From RQOF01 sp964461135 (lineage in GTDB: Bacteria; Calditrichota; Calditrichia; RBG-13-44-9), in NCBI GenBank assembly GCA_964461135.1, contig CAYWTB010000056.1, forward strand, positions 1-29,375: a DNA stretch of 29,375 nt, in the 5' to 3' direction. Below the pieces are notes generated by a model. It ran no database searches and had not been told where the DNA came from. It was given only the letters and a program-made list of their open reading frames with translations. Below, in pieces: positions 8,467-16,701 of this stretch. Made by a program: the position numbers and the translations under genes. Every line of letters begins with the position of its first letter. The first letter of the stretch is position 1.

Positions 8467-9735
8467 TTAAAGTTTTGATTTAGCCGGCACCCAGTAAGTG
8501 ATAATCAGACGGGCTCGTTTGCCGGAATCCTGTTCATCTTTTTTATAATAAGCCAAATAAGAATAAAAATCAACAGCATTAACAGCAATGCTTGAAGAAC
8601 TTGCAGAGTTTACAAAACTTAATACAAAACTTTCGCGAGATTCTGTATTGTTCAATTCATTTTTTATCATACTTACCAGTAATTTTCGGTTACTGGAAGC
8701 ATTAACCTCAACATAACTACTGTCTTCAGCCCAGGAATTAACAATTGTGAATAGTCCTGCCATCGAATCTACCTCTACATTTGAATCTTCAAATACAGAC
8801 TGTAATCTTAAGGTGACCTGGTTGTTAATACCGAAGTCGGCATCAAGAAGGCTGTTTTCCAGATCGATGGGAATTTGAATATTTGCTGAAACGATGGAAA
8901 TACCCGGCGGCTGGTTTGCTGCGAAATTTTTTATGTCGAATTTATATATGGCATTATGAACAATCAATGATGATACATAATCCCGGCCATTTATGCGGGG
9001 AATTTCTCCTTCATATATGTAGGCATCGAAATTTGCACTGATGGCATATGTCGTATCACCAGTGTAGAGAAGTAATTCAGGATCGGGCAAATCAGGGGAG
9101 GATGGTGTGATAGCATAGAGGTATTGCAGGAAATCAGCCTGCTCAAATTCAATGATTACACCCGCGTTGTTTTCAATGTTGGTAGCAGTATCTGACCAGG
9201 TCCGTACATAATCCAGACCGTCATTATTCAAATGGAAAATAAATTCACCGGTATCGCTGGGAGAAATCTCGGTTTCACCAAGTGGTTTTGTCATATCTAT
9301 ATTATTAGGGTAATCATTCCAGACCGAATCTGCATTACTGGACCATACGGATGAGGAATCAATTGGATATACCGTTGCGGCAAAAGGAAGACTTTCGCTG
9401 GAGGAAATATTTTTGAAAGCATTTAATTTAATAGAGGCACTGTCAATTGTTAGAGAATCGGGAAATGATAGAAAATTGGTAAACCGGAATATCGGACGTG
9501 CCTGAATCCCATCCGCACTCCCTAATAATAATCGCAGTGATGATCTTGTACTGACCTTAGAGGTAATAGAGTATGAAGTGTCCTGCATGGCATATAAGGT
9601 TGTATCTTTGACGGAACCGGGAGACTGATCCTCCAGCACATTGATAATTAACTGATGAGGATTTTCACTGCAGGATATGAAAATCACACTTGCCAGAATT
9701 AAAATTTTAAATAAAGGACTATATTTGATTCGCAT
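8467..9735 (-). CDS. Large envelope lipoprotein of unknown function
   Basis: A 422-residue lipoprotein. It has a short basic N-terminus, a hydrophobic segment and a lipobox-like FISC, with Cys at about residue 22 followed by SEN. The mature part is beta-rich. It carries two similar stretches with Ser/Asp-rich strands (RPIFRFTNFLSFPDSLTIDS, then ASIKLNA; later YKFDIKNF and SANIQIPIDLEN), reminiscent of DNRLRE/CBM96-type beta-sandwich modules. That resemblance is by eye only. It is the first gene of the operon with the barrel and TPR genes, suggesting a lipoprotein-barrel-scaffold complex at the outer membrane. No clear Shine-Dalgarno site is present, which is common in FCB bacteria. Confidence 0.7.
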   Translation of the reverse strand: MRIKYSPLFKILILASVIFISCSENPHQLIINVLEDQSPGSVKDTTLYAMQDTSYSITSKVSTRSSLRLLLGSADGIQARPIFRFTNFLSFPDSLTIDSASIKLNAFKNISSSESLPFAATVYPIDSSSVWSSNADSVWNDYPNNIDMTKPLGETEISPSDTGEFIFHLNNDGLDYVRTWSDTATNIENNAGVIIEFEQADFLQYLYAITPSSPDLPDPELLLYTGDTTYAISANFDAYIYEGEIPRINGRDYVSSLIVHNAIYKFDIKNFAANQPPGISIVSANIQIPIDLENSLLDADFGINNQVTLRLQSVFEDSNVEVDSMAGLFTIVNSWAEDSSYVEVNASSNRKLLVSMIKNELNNTESRESFVLSFVNSASSSSIAVNAVDFYSYLAYYKKDEQDSGKRARLIITYWVPAKSKL

Positions 9736-9969
9736 AACTTAACAATCCCGACTAAAACGATAAAATAATCTGCCAATATAAATGATTGAATAAAATAACA
9801 CAATCTTTTTAATATTTGTATGCATATAAATCCTAAATGAGCGATGCTTCAAATCTTGCTAATGGTAATAAAGAATAAATAGTTCCCTGCTTTTCACAAT
9901 TCACTGCTGTTAAACGTTTAAATCAAACTGATTTATTGTCTCTAAATCATTTAGCCGCACATCGGGGTA

Positions 9970-11508
9970 TTAATGACGATGTATATCCTTATGCATGATT
10001 TTTCGAGTTTCCAGCAGGCGATCGTCTGCCGGTAAATCAATCAGATAAGCATTCATATCGGTATCGTTCTCCTTCTTAAGGAGATTTGCCATATAATCGA
10101 TTACACTGGGAGGAAATATGCCTTCTCTTTCATACATATGTCGTTTTTTCAGGAGTATCCGGGCAGATTCCACACAGCTTCCCGGAAGTGCGGGTAGTTT
10201 TTTCAACAGTTTTTGGTCCTGAAAAATATTGCCTTTGGTATACAATTTTTCAGCAATTTCCAGTGATTCGGGATGAGACAGTCCCCATTCTGCAGCAAGA
10301 GTCATTCCTGCCAGAAGCAGATGAACAAAGGCGCTTCCGTCAGGACTTCGTAATTCCACTGTCTGTCGGCCCTCAGGATCTTCATAATTTGCTTTTTCCT
10401 GTCTGTTTAAATTTTTCGCCAGATTGGAAATTTTTGACCAGCCCAGGGGAACCCGTATCATGGTACTTCTGTTAAGATCGCTCCAGCATATCCGGGTGGG
10501 TGCTTCCTGGTTTGGCACTAATCGTAAATAGGCTGAAGAAACGGTATTTCCGAAAGCGGTAAGGCTGTCTGCATATTCACAAAGCCCTCCAATTAGTTGC
10601 AGGGCTTCCCGCGAAAGTTTTCCCTCCTTATCAATCATAATGTTTTTACCATTTTTCACCAGTTCAACATGGATATGTAAACCATTTCCTGCGATTCCTT
10701 CTTCTAATTTTGGAGTAAAAGTGGCAACACATCCATGCCGATACGCGACGTTACGGATTATCCAGCGTCCCAGCAAGAGGTTGTCTGCGGCATCCTCAAC
10801 AGGTGCCGGAAGGAATTCAATCTCAAGCTGTTCGGCTCTTTTCCCCTTAAGTTCTTCCATATCGCTGCGCACACTGTGCACAAATCCTACTTCACTGTGT
10901 GCGTATTTTACGGCACCCGTCAGTTGGGTGATGTAACGCACCATTTCATTTAATATTTCGCCACTTTTAATGAAGGGAGCTGCAGCATGATAGCCCCTTT
11001 GTTTCTGAGCCGGATAAATATTGACGGATGGTTCGCTCAATAAAAAAAATTCCAGTTCGCCCAGAGCGTGAAGCTCCAGATGAACCTTCTTTTTAAACGA
11101 TTCATTTGCTGAATGGAGAATATTATCAGGTGCGAATGGAGCTCTTTCTCCATCCGCATTAACGTAACGGCACAGAAAATCCAGGCTGCCTGTATCGAAA
11201 GGATTCAGAAAGGCTGATTTGTATATGGGAACAACGTAGAGATCGGAGAGGGTGGTGTCTACCATTCCCTTGAATAATGATGAACCGTCTACTCGCTCCC
11301 CGTCCGCCAGAATCCGCTCTGCCTGAATTCTGTTGCTGATAGGCAGTTTAAGTTCTTTCAGCTTACCGTCCAGACCGATATAGTGAAAGGTAATTCGTTC
11401 GATATCCTTTTGCATTATAATATTTAAAAAATCTTCACGCACAAAGTTCTGATTGTCTTTGTCAAGAATCCGGCTTAAAGGATTGGTTAATGAAAAGTTT
11501 TTTGTCAT
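9970..11508 (-). CDS. glnA: Glutamine synthetase (type I fold, divergent)
   Basis: Makes glutamine from glutamate, ammonia and ATP in the cytosol. At 512 residues it has the N-terminal beta-grasp domain (ITFHYIGLDGKLKELKLP, then RVDGSSLFKG around 70-80). The catalytic domain has its metal and substrate residues: LGELEFFLL (~150), EQLEIEF (~222), GNGLHIHVEL (~275), NQEAPTRICWSDLNRSTMIR (~340) and VELRSPDGSAF (~390). The Tyr adenylylation motif of enterobacterial GS (NLYDLP) is absent, so covalent control by GlnE is unlikely. The core motifs diverge from canonical GlnA (GNGLHIHVE rather than GSGMHVHQS), so a GS-like gamma-glutamyl ligase is possible. No GlnK/AmtB or other nitrogen gene is adjacent. 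The ATG at 11508 is preceded by GGGG about 7 bases upstream. Confidence 0.85.
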   Translation of the reverse strand: MTKNFSLTNPLSRILDKDNQNFVREDFLNIIMQKDIERITFHYIGLDGKLKELKLPISNRIQAERILADGERVDGSSLFKGMVDTTLSDLYVVPIYKSAFLNPFDTGSLDFLCRYVNADGERAPFAPDNILHSANESFKKKVHLELHALGELEFFLLSEPSVNIYPAQKQRGYHAAAPFIKSGEILNEMVRYITQLTGAVKYAHSEVGFVHSVRSDMEELKGKRAEQLEIEFLPAPVEDAADNLLLGRWIIRNVAYRHGCVATFTPKLEEGIAGNGLHIHVELVKNGKNIMIDKEGKLSREALQLIGGLCEYADSLTAFGNTVSSAYLRLVPNQEAPTRICWSDLNRSTMIRVPLGWSKISNLAKNLNRQEKANYEDPEGRQTVELRSPDGSAFVHLLLAGMTLAAEWGLSHPESLEIAEKLYTKGNIFQDQKLLKKLPALPGSCVESARILLKKRHMYEREGIFPPSVIDYMANLLKKENDTDMNAYLIDLPADDRLLETRKIMHKDIHRH

Positions 11509-11778
11509 TGTGTGACCCCATCTTTATTCTGTAGCTAAATAATGTTGTGAAATAATTTATTTGTTGCAAGAAATTTTGAAAAATCCATTCATATCAACCA
11601 TGGCTAAAATTGGTCTTACTTCCGTTTTACAATTATGGATTTCATGAAATTAAGATTTCAGCCTGTCAATATTATGAAAATAAACCGGATGTTTGTTGAT
11701 TTTTCAATCTTTAGGTTTTATATTAAAATTGAGTAATTGTTGGAATATTTTTTCGGCAGACGAAGGAATTTTGAAGGA

Positions 11779-12303
11779 ATGATTGAACCTAACAAATTTT
11801 CGTCAGCAGATCTTAACCAGGCCCTGCATGAACTTGAGGATCGATATATTGATGAACTTGAAGATATGTTGATTTCACAATTAATGGATCAGAAAAGCGT
11901 ACAACTTTACGGAGAAACTGATGAAGTTCTGGAATTTGCCGGAAGAACTAATTATAAAATCCGCTTAAGACGACCCAATAAAAATGTATGGTCCATTTCT
12001 TTTAAGGATTTCAGAGAATCCATCAGAAAAGTATTAAGAACAGGTCCTTCCAAAATCCTGGACGAAAATGATTCCACTGCAGTTGCCAAAGAAGAAAATA
12101 TTGATTATCCAACTACACTCCTTCTGCATGTTTTGCCCAATGACGAATACAAAAACCGTAGTTTTGTTGGGAACCGGGTGATTCATCCCACCTGGGGCGA
12201 TGGCAGGATTGTCAGTATTTTGGATTCAGGGAATGTGGAAGTGGAATTTCCGGACCGAAAGGTAGTTCTGAAGCCGAATTTTATAAAATTAATAACAGCC
12301 TGA
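11779..12303 (+). CDS. Small protein with C-terminal UvrD/PcrA-like Tudor (SH3-like) domain
   Basis: About 174 residues from ATG 11779, preceded by AAGGAA ten bases upstream. A TTG at 11737 in the same frame would add 14 residues but has no ribosome site. The N-terminal half is helical and acidic (ALHELEDRYIDELEDMLISQ). The C-terminal 50 residues, with GNRVIHPTWGDGRIVSILDS and VEVEFPDRKVVLKPNFIKLI, follow the pattern of the Tudor domain at the C-terminus of UvrD/PcrA helicases (V.HP.FG.G.V......V.F...G.K.L......L), which binds RNA polymerase. Here it is not attached to a helicase. A role near RNA polymerase is inference. It is divergent from glnA and convergent with the cyclase gene. Confidence 0.72.
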   Translation: MIEPNKFSSADLNQALHELEDRYIDELEDMLISQLMDQKSVQLYGETDEVLEFAGRTNYKIRLRRPNKNVWSISFKDFRESIRKVLRTGPSKILDENDSTAVAKEENIDYPTTLLLHVLPNDEYKNRSFVGNRVIHPTWGDGRIVSILDSGNVEVEFPDRKVVLKPNFIKLITA

Positions 12304-12345
12304 TTATCATCAAGTTTTACAAAATAAGCTCTCCTGCGTCATGGC

Positions 12346-12992
12346 TTATTGCTGATTTTCGATTAATAAGACCCTTGCAGGCGCTCCGTCGCCCCTGGAT
12401 ACTTTCATCGGAGGCAAATGCACTCGTATGTCCCGGGTTTTACATGACGAAGGTCCAGTCCTTCCACACCTACTATGTTTTCCCGGCAAAGAATTCTGTG
12501 TACCGGCAGATCTTCAGCAGTAAAAAGATCAATGGAGAGATAATCAATTCCCACCAGCTGTGTGCCTGAATTTTTTAAAAATAATGCAGCATCCTCGGTA
12601 AATGCCGTGAATTCCGGGTGAAAACATAAGGGAGATTCATTCCAGAAAAACGAATTCCTGGTTTTAAAGAACAGTCTGGAAGTATTTTCTATATTTAACC
12701 GGGTTAAAATGTCCCGTGTAATTTTTTCGCTGTCCGGAACCTCAACCACCTGTACCAATCCCATGAGAATATCAAAGGGGATCTGATCTATTGTCCATCC
12801 CTGCGGATTGAAATGGTAGGGAGCATCAATATGAGTGCCCACGTGAAGGGATGTCCGGATTCTGCTGCTGGTCACCGTAATATCTGCGGTTGTGTAGGTT
12901 GTCTGCTCCAGAATAACAGCAGGATCTTCCGGCCAAACAGGCAGGTGTGAATCCACCGGAAGTGTAACATCATGGATTTTTTTGTGCGTCAT
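12346..12992 (-). pseudogene. Cyclase / kynurenine formamidase-like hydrolase, frameshifted near its C-terminus
   Basis: Metal-dependent hydrolase of the cyclase family (PF04199). The hallmark HVGTHIDAPYHF metal motif is at about residues 51-62, and GIDYLSIDLF and HRILCRENIVGVEGLDL are also conserved. The uninterrupted frame ends at TGA 12405-12407, giving 195 residues that end YECICLR. Family members continue with 'LPLK..GGDGAPARV.L'. In another frame directly after CTCCG, the DNA reads MKVSRGDGAPARVLLIENQQ and then TAA at 12346-12348. A single missing C (CTCCCGATG to CTCCGATG) would restore CLPMKVSRGDGAPAR. So the gene is either one base short by assembly error or a recent frameshift. Only the last ~21 residues are affected. 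The substrate is unknown; no tryptophan-degradation gene is nearby. Confidence 0.85.
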
Positions 12993-13146
12993 TCTTTACC
13001 CTCTGCAACATAGACTTTGGTTGCTTATATAAAAATTCTGCCTTCATGTTTTTTGAAAATAAAAAAAACCGGTTTTAAATCTGAATAATATATATGATCA
13101 ATCTGGTAGAGACTGCTCATCAGAATCGTTTAAAAAAACGGTTTCC

Positions 13147-14244
13147 TTACTGTTCTGAATCTGTTTTATACACAATTCTTAACAGCAGGCGAAATTCTTT
13201 TTCAAGATTTGGGGTAAAGAGATCTTTACCGAGATTATCTTCAATTTCGGAAACAGACCAGAAACGTGAATCGCTGATTTCGCTGCTGTCAGGGAAGAAA
13301 GGCCCCTCCTCCCGCAGTAAAAATCCGTGCACCAGTTCACTCTCAATCTTATTCCGCATAACATAGCGGAAGAGCGGCTGAAATTGTGCTAAAGATATAC
13401 CCAGTTCTTCCTCTGCTTCTCTGTTCAATGCGTGGTCTATGGTTTCTCCGCTCTGAATGTGGCCTCCGATAGCTGTATCCCATTTCCCGGGCTGAATATC
13501 TTTATTATTGGCCCTTTTTTGCAGAAAGATATCCCCCCGGGAGTTAATGATATGTACATGAATAACCGGGTGCAGCAGTTCCGGTTGACCATGGACGGCG
13601 CTGCGTGGTGCTCTGCCTATAACTTTACCATCCGGTCTGACAATGTCAAACCATTCCTCCCCGGCATATTGTTTTTGAAGCCGGTGACGCTGCCGCAAGG
13701 TACTGATGAATTCATAACCCATCATTCCACCAATCAGAATATAAAATAGTCCTCCGCTGATAAATGCCCAGGCTTCTTTGCTCATGAAAAATGCTGAATA
13801 AAATACCAGAATTGTCTGAATAAGAAATACAAAAAACATCCGGCGCATCATAACCTGCATCATCCTGACATGTTGGTCAGATAACTCGATTCCCTTGAGA
13901 TATCTGCCAGACAGCTTGAGGAGGAGAGGGTTATTTGAAAAAGCAGTTACCCCAAGCAGTATTACCAGAATGATACCAATAAGCCCCGGTTTAATTTTAA
14001 AAAAAATATCATTTTGCAATAGAAGGGAAATCAATCCCAGAATTAAAATGAGAGAGGTATCAAAAAGAATAAATTTATCAACTCTTCGGTTTCGAAGGTA
14101 AGTGAAGACAGTTTCTGCAATTCCAAAAGCAATTGCTGTAATCAGACCAACAGTTAATCCGAAAAATTCATCTGCTATAATGAAAATCAGAAGAGGTAAA
14201 AAACCGATTGTAAAATTTCTGAGTATTAACTTACGGTCAATCAT
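13147..14244 (-). CDS. Fusion: YciB/IspZ-like membrane domain + Nudix hydrolase
   Basis: A 365-residue two-part protein. Residues 1-~180 are polytopic: FLPLLIFIIADEFFGLTVGL, then ETVFTYLRNRRVDKFILF and NDIFFKIKPGLIGIILVILL. This resembles YciB (septation protein A/IspZ), whose hallmark is 'FLP...FF......G......A......R......F....D..FIK.KP'. Residues ~190-365 are a cytosolic Nudix domain of the IPP-isomerase/YfcD-like kind: EEWFDIVRPDGKVIGRAPRS, then LQKRANNKDIQPGKWDTAIG. The Nudix box is complete (GHIQSGETIDHALN, then REAEEELGI, fitting Gx5Ex7REUxEExGU), so the enzyme should be active. Nudix enzymes cleave nucleoside-diphosphate-linked compounds; the anchor may hold it by a membrane substrate. 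The ribosome site is weak. No frame change lies between the two parts. Confidence 0.82.
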   Translation of the reverse strand: MIDRKLILRNFTIGFLPLLIFIIADEFFGLTVGLITAIAFGIAETVFTYLRNRRVDKFILFDTSLILILGLISLLLQNDIFFKIKPGLIGIILVILLGVTAFSNNPLLLKLSGRYLKGIELSDQHVRMMQVMMRRMFFVFLIQTILVFYSAFFMSKEAWAFISGGLFYILIGGMMGYEFISTLRQRHRLQKQYAGEEWFDIVRPDGKVIGRAPRSAVHGQPELLHPVIHVHIINSRGDIFLQKRANNKDIQPGKWDTAIGGHIQSGETIDHALNREAEEELGISLAQFQPLFRYVMRNKIESELVHGFLLREEGPFFPDSSEISDSRFWSVSEIEDNLGKDLFTPNLEKEFRLLLRIVYKTDSEQ

Positions 14245-14312
14245 GTGGGGTTTAAAATACAGGCAAAACTGATTTTTGTTTTGTGTTAAATTAAATGGTG
14301 GCCTTTACTCCT

Positions 14313-14346
14313 GATCTAAAAAAAGGGGCTGAAAATAGCCCCTTTT
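14313..14346 (-). terminator. Intrinsic terminator of the HAD/small-ORF operon
   Basis: A perfect stem, AAAAGGGGCT / AGCCCCTTTT, with a 6-base loop. On the minus strand it is followed by further Ts. Its 5' arm overlaps the last bases of the stop codon of the small ORF. The opposite strand also has T-ending symmetry. Confidence 0.88.
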
Positions 14347-14554
14347 AGGACATTCGGGTTTTAGCGCGATGAAGAATTATTTGAATATCCAGGTTTTCAT
14401 CTTTGGAAATCTGCAGTGCCTCTTTTAAAAATGAATCATCCATGGTCCGGTAATAGTCTTCCAGGTATATTAGAACAAGTTCTTCTGATTCTTTTTTAGA
14501 CCAGTTATCGATAAAAGCGGAAAGCTTCGCTGCACCGTTTCTTGTATTTTCCAT
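14345..14554 (-). CDS. Small helical protein, unknown function
   Basis: A 69-residue acidic, mostly helical protein (LSAFIDNWSKKESEELVLIY, then MDDSFLKEALQISKDENLD). It has no signal peptide, membrane segment or Cys motif. It follows the HAD phosphatase gene by 29 bases on the same strand, with AAGGA nine bases before its ATG, and a strong terminator overlaps its stop. That placement supports a real co-transcribed gene. I do not recognise the family. Confidence 0.7.
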   Translation of the reverse strand: MENTRNGAAKLSAFIDNWSKKESEELVLIYLEDYYRTMDDSFLKEALQISKDENLDIQIILHRAKTRMS

Positions 14555-14583
14555 AATGTTATGTCCTTTTCTTGATGATTATT

Positions 14584-15222
14584 TTAATACAGTTTTTTGA
14601 GTGCCTGTAACAATTCATTGAAATCTCCCACTACTACATCAGCTTCTTTAAGATAAAAGGGATTCAGAGTGGTGGTAACTCCAATAACTTTCATTCCGGC
14701 GGATTTTCCACTCCGGATGCCAAGCGGCGCATTTTCAATGACAATACAGTCTTGTGGTTTCATTCCAAGATGGCTTCCTGCCTGAAGATAAGGGTGAGGA
14801 CTCGGTTTGGTCTCTCTCACATCATCGCTGGTTACAATGGCATCAAAATATGAGGAAAGACCGAAATTTTCCAGTGTATCCATAACTCTTCTACGGTTTC
14901 CTCCCGTCACCACAGCCATTTTTAAATTTTTCTCCCGGGCCCAGTTCAACACATCAAGCAGATTAGGATAGAACCGTATCTTCTTTATTTTATCATAATA
15001 TTTTTGCTTGTTTTCAATGATGTCCTGCGTTTCATCAATACTCAAATTATATTTTCTGGTGATTTCATGGGCCACCCCCTTAACACCCTGACCTTCCATC
15101 ATGTACAATTCTTCGGGAGTCATATCTATCCCATATTTTTCAAGGGCTTTTCTCCAGCCGGCATAATGGTCCTCCATGCTTTGCACCAGGACACCATCGA
15201 AATCAAAAAGTAATGCTTTCAT
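14584..15222 (-). CDS. HAD-superfamily phosphatase/phosphoglucomutase-like
   Basis: A 212-residue cytosolic HAD hydrolase of subfamily IA with a helical cap. Motif I is DFDGVLVQS (Asp7 nucleophile and Asp9 acid/base), motif II AVVTGG (Thr), motif III the Lys in ETKPSPHPY, and motif IV VIENAPLGI. The cap contains KYGIDMTPEELYMMEGQGVK. The layout resembles beta-phosphoglucomutase and phosphoglycolate-type phosphatases, but motif IV has EN where beta-PGM usually has ED, so the substrate is open. AAGGG precedes the ATG by about four bases. It is the first gene of a two-gene operon. Confidence 0.9.
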   Translation of the reverse strand: MKALLFDFDGVLVQSMEDHYAGWRKALEKYGIDMTPEELYMMEGQGVKGVAHEITRKYNLSIDETQDIIENKQKYYDKIKKIRFYPNLLDVLNWAREKNLKMAVVTGGNRRRVMDTLENFGLSSYFDAIVTSDDVRETKPSPHPYLQAGSHLGMKPQDCIVIENAPLGIRSGKSAGMKVIGVTTTLNPFYLKEADVVVGDFNELLQALKKLY

Positions 15223-15426
15223 ATTTCCCTTTTAAATCAACACTTGTTTAAGAAGGTTTTAAGTCCAAAACTGTCTTAAGTTCCGTCAGAATATATTTCC
15301 CCTCTTTAACCAATCGTTGCCTCTCCGTTTTGTATTCCATGGGTTCAGAGGGATTGCATTCAGAAAGACCTTTGCATAAAATCTATAATCGGTTATATTA
15401 AGCACAAAAGTAAATAAAAAGCAAGT

Positions 15427-15660
15427 ATGAGTTCAATGAAAAATGAAGATAATAAGAATGCGGGAGTAACCTCTTCTCACATTAAATTTTGTGACATGCG
15501 CTGTGAATATGCCAGATTTCCGGAAAAGGATGATATTGATGGATCTCGATCCTGTCAGACATACCTGGCAATCTGGTGTACTCAATTGAATACCCATACA
15601 ACCAAAAATGCCCCCTGCGCAGTCCGGTTCGGACTGCGGCGCCCCAAAACCGCATGGTAA
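15427..15660 (+). CDS. Small cysteine-rich protein, possible metal-binding
   Basis: A 77-residue protein with five Cys in conserved-looking contexts: FCDMRCEYA (CxxxC), GSRSCQT, AIWCTQL and NAPCAV. It has no signal peptide, so it is probably cytosolic. A TATAAT hexamer lies at 15384-15389, about 40 bases upstream. It ends 5 bases before the stop of the convergent ABC gene without overlapping it, so it is not a shadow of another gene. The spacing suggests a zinc or iron-sulfur site. I have a general impression of similar small 'CDMRC.YA' proteins in other bacteria but cannot name a family. Confidence 0.55.
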   Translation: MSSMKNEDNKNAGVTSSHIKFCDMRCEYARFPEKDDIDGSRSCQTYLAIWCTQLNTHTTKNAPCAVRFGLRRPKTAW

Positions 15661-15665
15661 TATTA

Positions 15666-16583
15666 CTATACACCTTTTACATATCTGTCGTATTCATCCT
15701 CCAGAATGCTTTTGGATTTTATGCGATGGATGGGAATATTTTTCTGTTGGCATTCGGACAAAAGTTTTTGAAAACTGTTTTGATCGCTCAGAATTTCAAC
15801 CCGGAAGATTTCTCTGGTTTTTCTGCTTTCCCGAAAATGTATCCGTTTGAATTTTTCTATCAGCGGAATGATTGAAACCTCCGTATCCAGAATAAAAATG
15901 GAGTCCCTTTGTTCAGTGAAGGCAATATCCTTTATAAATTTTCCCTGATGAAAGATAAAAATGCGATTGCACAACTCTTCCACATCGGCCAGCTGATGTG
16001 ATGCATAAAGCAATGTGTAAGATTTTAGTCCTTTCAGTAACTCCCGGAAGTCATTCTGACTGCTGGGATCCAGACCCGACATGGGTTCATCCAGTAACAG
16101 GATATCGGGAGAATGAATGAGGGCACTGGCTAAAAAGAGACGCTGTCTCATACCTTTGCTGAAACTTTCCAGCAGTTCATCCCGCTGAGATTCAAGCTTG
16201 GCCCATTTCAGGAGCTCAGATCTTTTTTTATTGACAATTATTTCGGAGATACCGGACATGCGTCCCGCATACATCAGAATCTCATCCGGGGTAAAGTTTG
16301 TCAATCCCTCCTGATGTTCGGAAACGAATCCCAGGTGTTTCTTGGCCTTTTCCGGATCAGATTGATCCAGGATGTTGATTGTACCGTGATCCGGATGTAA
16401 AAGATTAAGAATTAAGCGGAAAAGGGTTGTTTTTCCAGACCCGTTTGCACCGATCAGCCCTATTTTGTCACCCTGGTAAACTTCAAACGAGATGTCCTGC
16501 AGTGCCGGTGAATTCTGGTGCGGATATGTCTTTTCCAGATTTGAAATTTTTAGAGCGGGATACATCTGATTATTTACATACAT
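15666..16583 (-). CDS. ABC transporter ATP-binding protein
   Basis: A 305-residue ATPase subunit of an exporter-type (CcmA/NatA/YxlF-like) ABC system. It has Walker A GANGSGKTT (~43-51), a Q-loop region LGFVSEHQ, a signature SFSKGMRQR (LSGGQ variant, ~140), Walker B ILLLDEPMSGLDP (~160) and an H-loop ASHQLADVEE. The last ~70 residues (FILDTEVSIIPLIEKFKRIH and onward) form the small C-terminal beta/alpha extension seen in this subfamily. No permease gene is adjacent on either side, which is unusual because the pair is normally together. The start could be 16583 or the ATG at 16565 (MYPALKISNLEK); neither has a clear ribosome site. Confidence 0.9.
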   Translation of the reverse strand: MYVNNQMYPALKISNLEKTYPHQNSPALQDISFEVYQGDKIGLIGANGSGKTTLFRLILNLLHPDHGTINILDQSDPEKAKKHLGFVSEHQEGLTNFTPDEILMYAGRMSGISEIIVNKKRSELLKWAKLESQRDELLESFSKGMRQRLFLASALIHSPDILLLDEPMSGLDPSSQNDFRELLKGLKSYTLLYASHQLADVEELCNRIFIFHQGKFIKDIAFTEQRDSIFILDTEVSIIPLIEKFKRIHFRESRKTREIFRVEILSDQNSFQKLLSECQQKNIPIHRIKSKSILEDEYDRYVKGV

Positions 16584-16620
16584 TTTTCTATACAGTCTGA
16601 TGAAGGTATTTTGTTTATAT

Positions 16621-16650
16621 TTGATTCATTAAAATATATCTCTATATTAT
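16621..16650 (+). promoter_or_regulatory. Possible sigma70-type promoter of the ferritin-like gene
   Basis: TTGATT at 16621-16626 and TATATT (16643) or TATTAT (16645) with 16-18 base spacing, about 50 bases before the GTG start. In such AT-rich DNA chance matches are common. Confidence 0.35.
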
Positions 16651-16701
16651 TTATACAAAAAGAAAATTAATAATCTATAAAATATCCAGGAGGGTTTTAA
16701 A

